This document shows, in pieces, positions 62,231-64,000 of a stretch of 64,000 bases of DNA; the first letter of the stretch is position 1; every line of letters starts with the position of its first letter. The notes under the pieces were generated by a model that was not told the DNA's origin, did not search any database, and saw nothing but the letters and a program-made list of their open reading frames with translations. The translations under genes were made by a program, and so were the position numbers. The DNA comes from Spirodela intermedia (Eukaryota; Streptophyta; Magnoliopsida; Alismatales; Araceae): positions 465,001-529,000 of the forward strand of contig LR746268.1 of assembly GCA_902729315.2 (NCBI GenBank), in the 5' to 3' direction.

Positions 62231-62599
62231 TTTAGGTTTTTTATAGGAGATAACATCTGATGGACCCAATGGTCTGCTACCCTACACATCAACATATTCC
62301 ACACAATACTAGTCAGAGGGGGGACAACCTGAGGAGTTTATCAGTTCTATCATGTCAGGCCATTCATGCATAATTAGACCTATCAATCAATTGAAGATAT
62401 GAGAATCCCATGTTGTTAATGGGGCAGACTATTCTAGACACTAGGCCTAATTGATTTTTTCCAAATTCAATACAAATATCAAGATTCCTTGAAGAGCATG
62501 AAGGAGCACACAAATAGCACACAAACTAACCAAAAAGAATCACAAAACACCCATAAAAATACTTTATTGTGGCATTCAAATCACAGAAAACACACCTTT

Positions 62600-64000
62600 A
62601 AAAAATCACAAAAGTCATCGACAAAAGTCAACTCTTTGTAACAACAAATAAAACATAACATGACCATCCATGACCTTCAGATGAGTGCAGTTTTGGGAAT
62701 GAATCCTCTCTCAGTGTCGAGGAGGAAGTAGCATCCACAAGGATGCCTACCTTGGTTGAGGGCATTGAGTTTGCGCATGTGCTGCCACCTAAGGTACCTC
62801 TGAACCACCTGGATGTATCATGCTGCTTTGGTCCCCCAATACGTTGAATCATATATGTTGATAGTGGCAGTGGTGGAATATAGGAAGTTAAAAGGCAAGA
62901 CTAGCATAATTAGATAACGGTGCAATTTAGCAAGTCAAATGTAAGACTAGCATAAGTAAATGATGATGATACTCATGATCATGATAACATTCCACAATTC
63001 TAAGGGAAATATCATCAATTGCCCTTCATGTAGGTATCATTATGCACTTATGAACCTCTTCTTCTTCTACTACTACGACAATCGGGAAACCAGAACTTTC
63101 TGATCATGATCGCCCTCTTGGAACCTTCAAACAATAAACCACCTAGAGGTACATAAATGGAGATGGAGATAGAGATGGAGAGAAAGAGAGAGAGAGAGAG
63201 AGAGGGAGGTGAGGGAGGTCCCTACGACCATGAGTCTGCTTTCATCACTGGTGTGTTAAAAAATAACGGTCTCAGCAGCACTCCATCACTGGGCCACCTA
63301 GCCTAGGGATATATAATTATAAATAAATATGATATATATAAGCAAAATTTACACAGTAGCAGGTCTTTTATTGCCACAACATGAGTAGGCAAGTAGTGGG
63401 ATCCCCAAGTGTTGGTGGTCAATGGATTGCAGTCAACAATTAGCCAAAATGGAAAACTACTGAGAAGAGATAACCCATTAAATTCTAGTCTAGAAAAAAA
63501 AGTTAAATGGTGAGATCATTGAAGAAGCATAGTCTGACAATGCGCAAGCTCACATATTCAAAGGGTCTGGCACAGATCATCCACCAAACCATTCAATGTT
63601 GCAGATGTAGTCTTTCAATGCTATTAAAGAAGAATATGATTTTGTATGACGAGTTCATATATGAAGGAGAAGAGATAGGGTTTGAACCTCCTGATGGCTT
63701 CTTGAACTTCTGGCTTCTGCAAGAACCTTTCAAAGTTTATATTGAGATCCACCAGATCGGAGGATCGAAGTATGAAGGCATTGACGTCTGTGATGCACCT
63801 GACGTCCTTGTTAGAAAGTCTCTGCGTGGGGCCTCGGATTTTCTCCTCACCTGGGAAGAAAGGAAGAAGCAATCATTCAAAGAAATTAATCGACTTAGAG
63901 ATAAATAAAAGATTTTTTTAAAAAAGAAAATTTACATGAGGAAGACTATGGAAATAGAGAGGCAGTCACCACTGTAATTTCACATGGGCACCAGTATGAT
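62600..64000 (-). pseudogene. CNGC 3' end copy, runs off the window
   Basis: Matches 40540-41560 of the CNGC gene. The exon 12 copy (about 62710-62850) has an in-frame TGA in the IQ region and no AG acceptor at the expected place. The exon 11 copy (63850-63691) is well kept (RLSNKDVRCITDVNAFILR, SSDLVDLNINFERFLQ), but the donor GT is now GA. Intron 11 is about 390 bp longer and includes a (GA)n at 63180-63206. It is judged a pseudogene from these two exons; the rest lies beyond the window. Confidence 0.82.

Overview
The window is nuclear DNA of a flowering plant. The evidence is spliced GT-AG genes of plant-specific families (BRX, Alfin-like PHD, group-IV CNGC, P-class PPR, WCRKC thioredoxin), a miR169-type site behind an NF-YA gene, Ty1/copia and Ty3/gypsy debris, and a fragment of plastid trnG-UCC. 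Several genes are very GC-rich while the DNA between them is AT-rich. That contrast, and the BRX start MLTCIACSKQ, would suit a monocot or an early-diverging angiosperm, but I cannot name the species. Runs of (GA)n/(CT)n are unusually common and often sit in 5' UTRs or introns.

Gene-dense left part (1-26.7 kb): a BREVIS RADIX gene (+, 1551-3434); a mitochondrial carrier of the SLC25A44-like type (-, 4910-5983); a GCCCA-rich degenerate tandem repeat (7.15-7.98 kb); an Alfin-like PHD gene in five exons (-, 8114-11656); a WAV2/ABHD13-type alpha/beta hydrolase in seven exons (-, 12463-14969); NF-YA in five coding exons (+, 17832-20855); PIG-V/GPI mannosyltransferase 2 in eight exons (+, 22400-24664); and an intronless PPR gene (-, 24771-26624) convergent with PIG-V, with only 106 bp between the stop codons.

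Middle (26.7-34.2 kb): a chloroplast-type WCRKC thioredoxin gene (-, 32359-34143) and the PPR gene share a reciprocal duplication. A thioredoxin last-exon fragment lies beside the intact PPR gene, and a PPR 5' fragment lies beside the intact thioredoxin gene. About 4.5 kb of AT-rich copia debris lies between the copies, and the copia integrase stops at the duplication junction.

Right part (34.2-64 kb): 5 kb of AT-rich DNA without genes; an intronless RING E3 ligase gene (-, 39302-40219); a complete twelve-exon CNGC19/20-like channel gene (-, 40627-51954); then the remains of several further CNGC copies. These are a duplicated 5' end and promoter (52.77-53.93 kb), a middle piece (59.24-60.15 kb), and a RING-5'/CNGC-3' piece that runs off the window (62.06-64.0 kb). 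A decayed gypsy element (55.2-59.23 kb, -) and copia LTR pieces are mixed in.

The genes do not form one pathway; this is ordinary euchromatic neighbourhood. The most informative features are structural: repeated local tandem duplications with breakpoints inside genes, repeat arrays in introns and UTRs, and organelle and retroelement insertions in introns. I see no prokaryote-like system, CRISPR array or operon. All exon boundaries below were read by eye from splice sites, reading phase and family knowledge.
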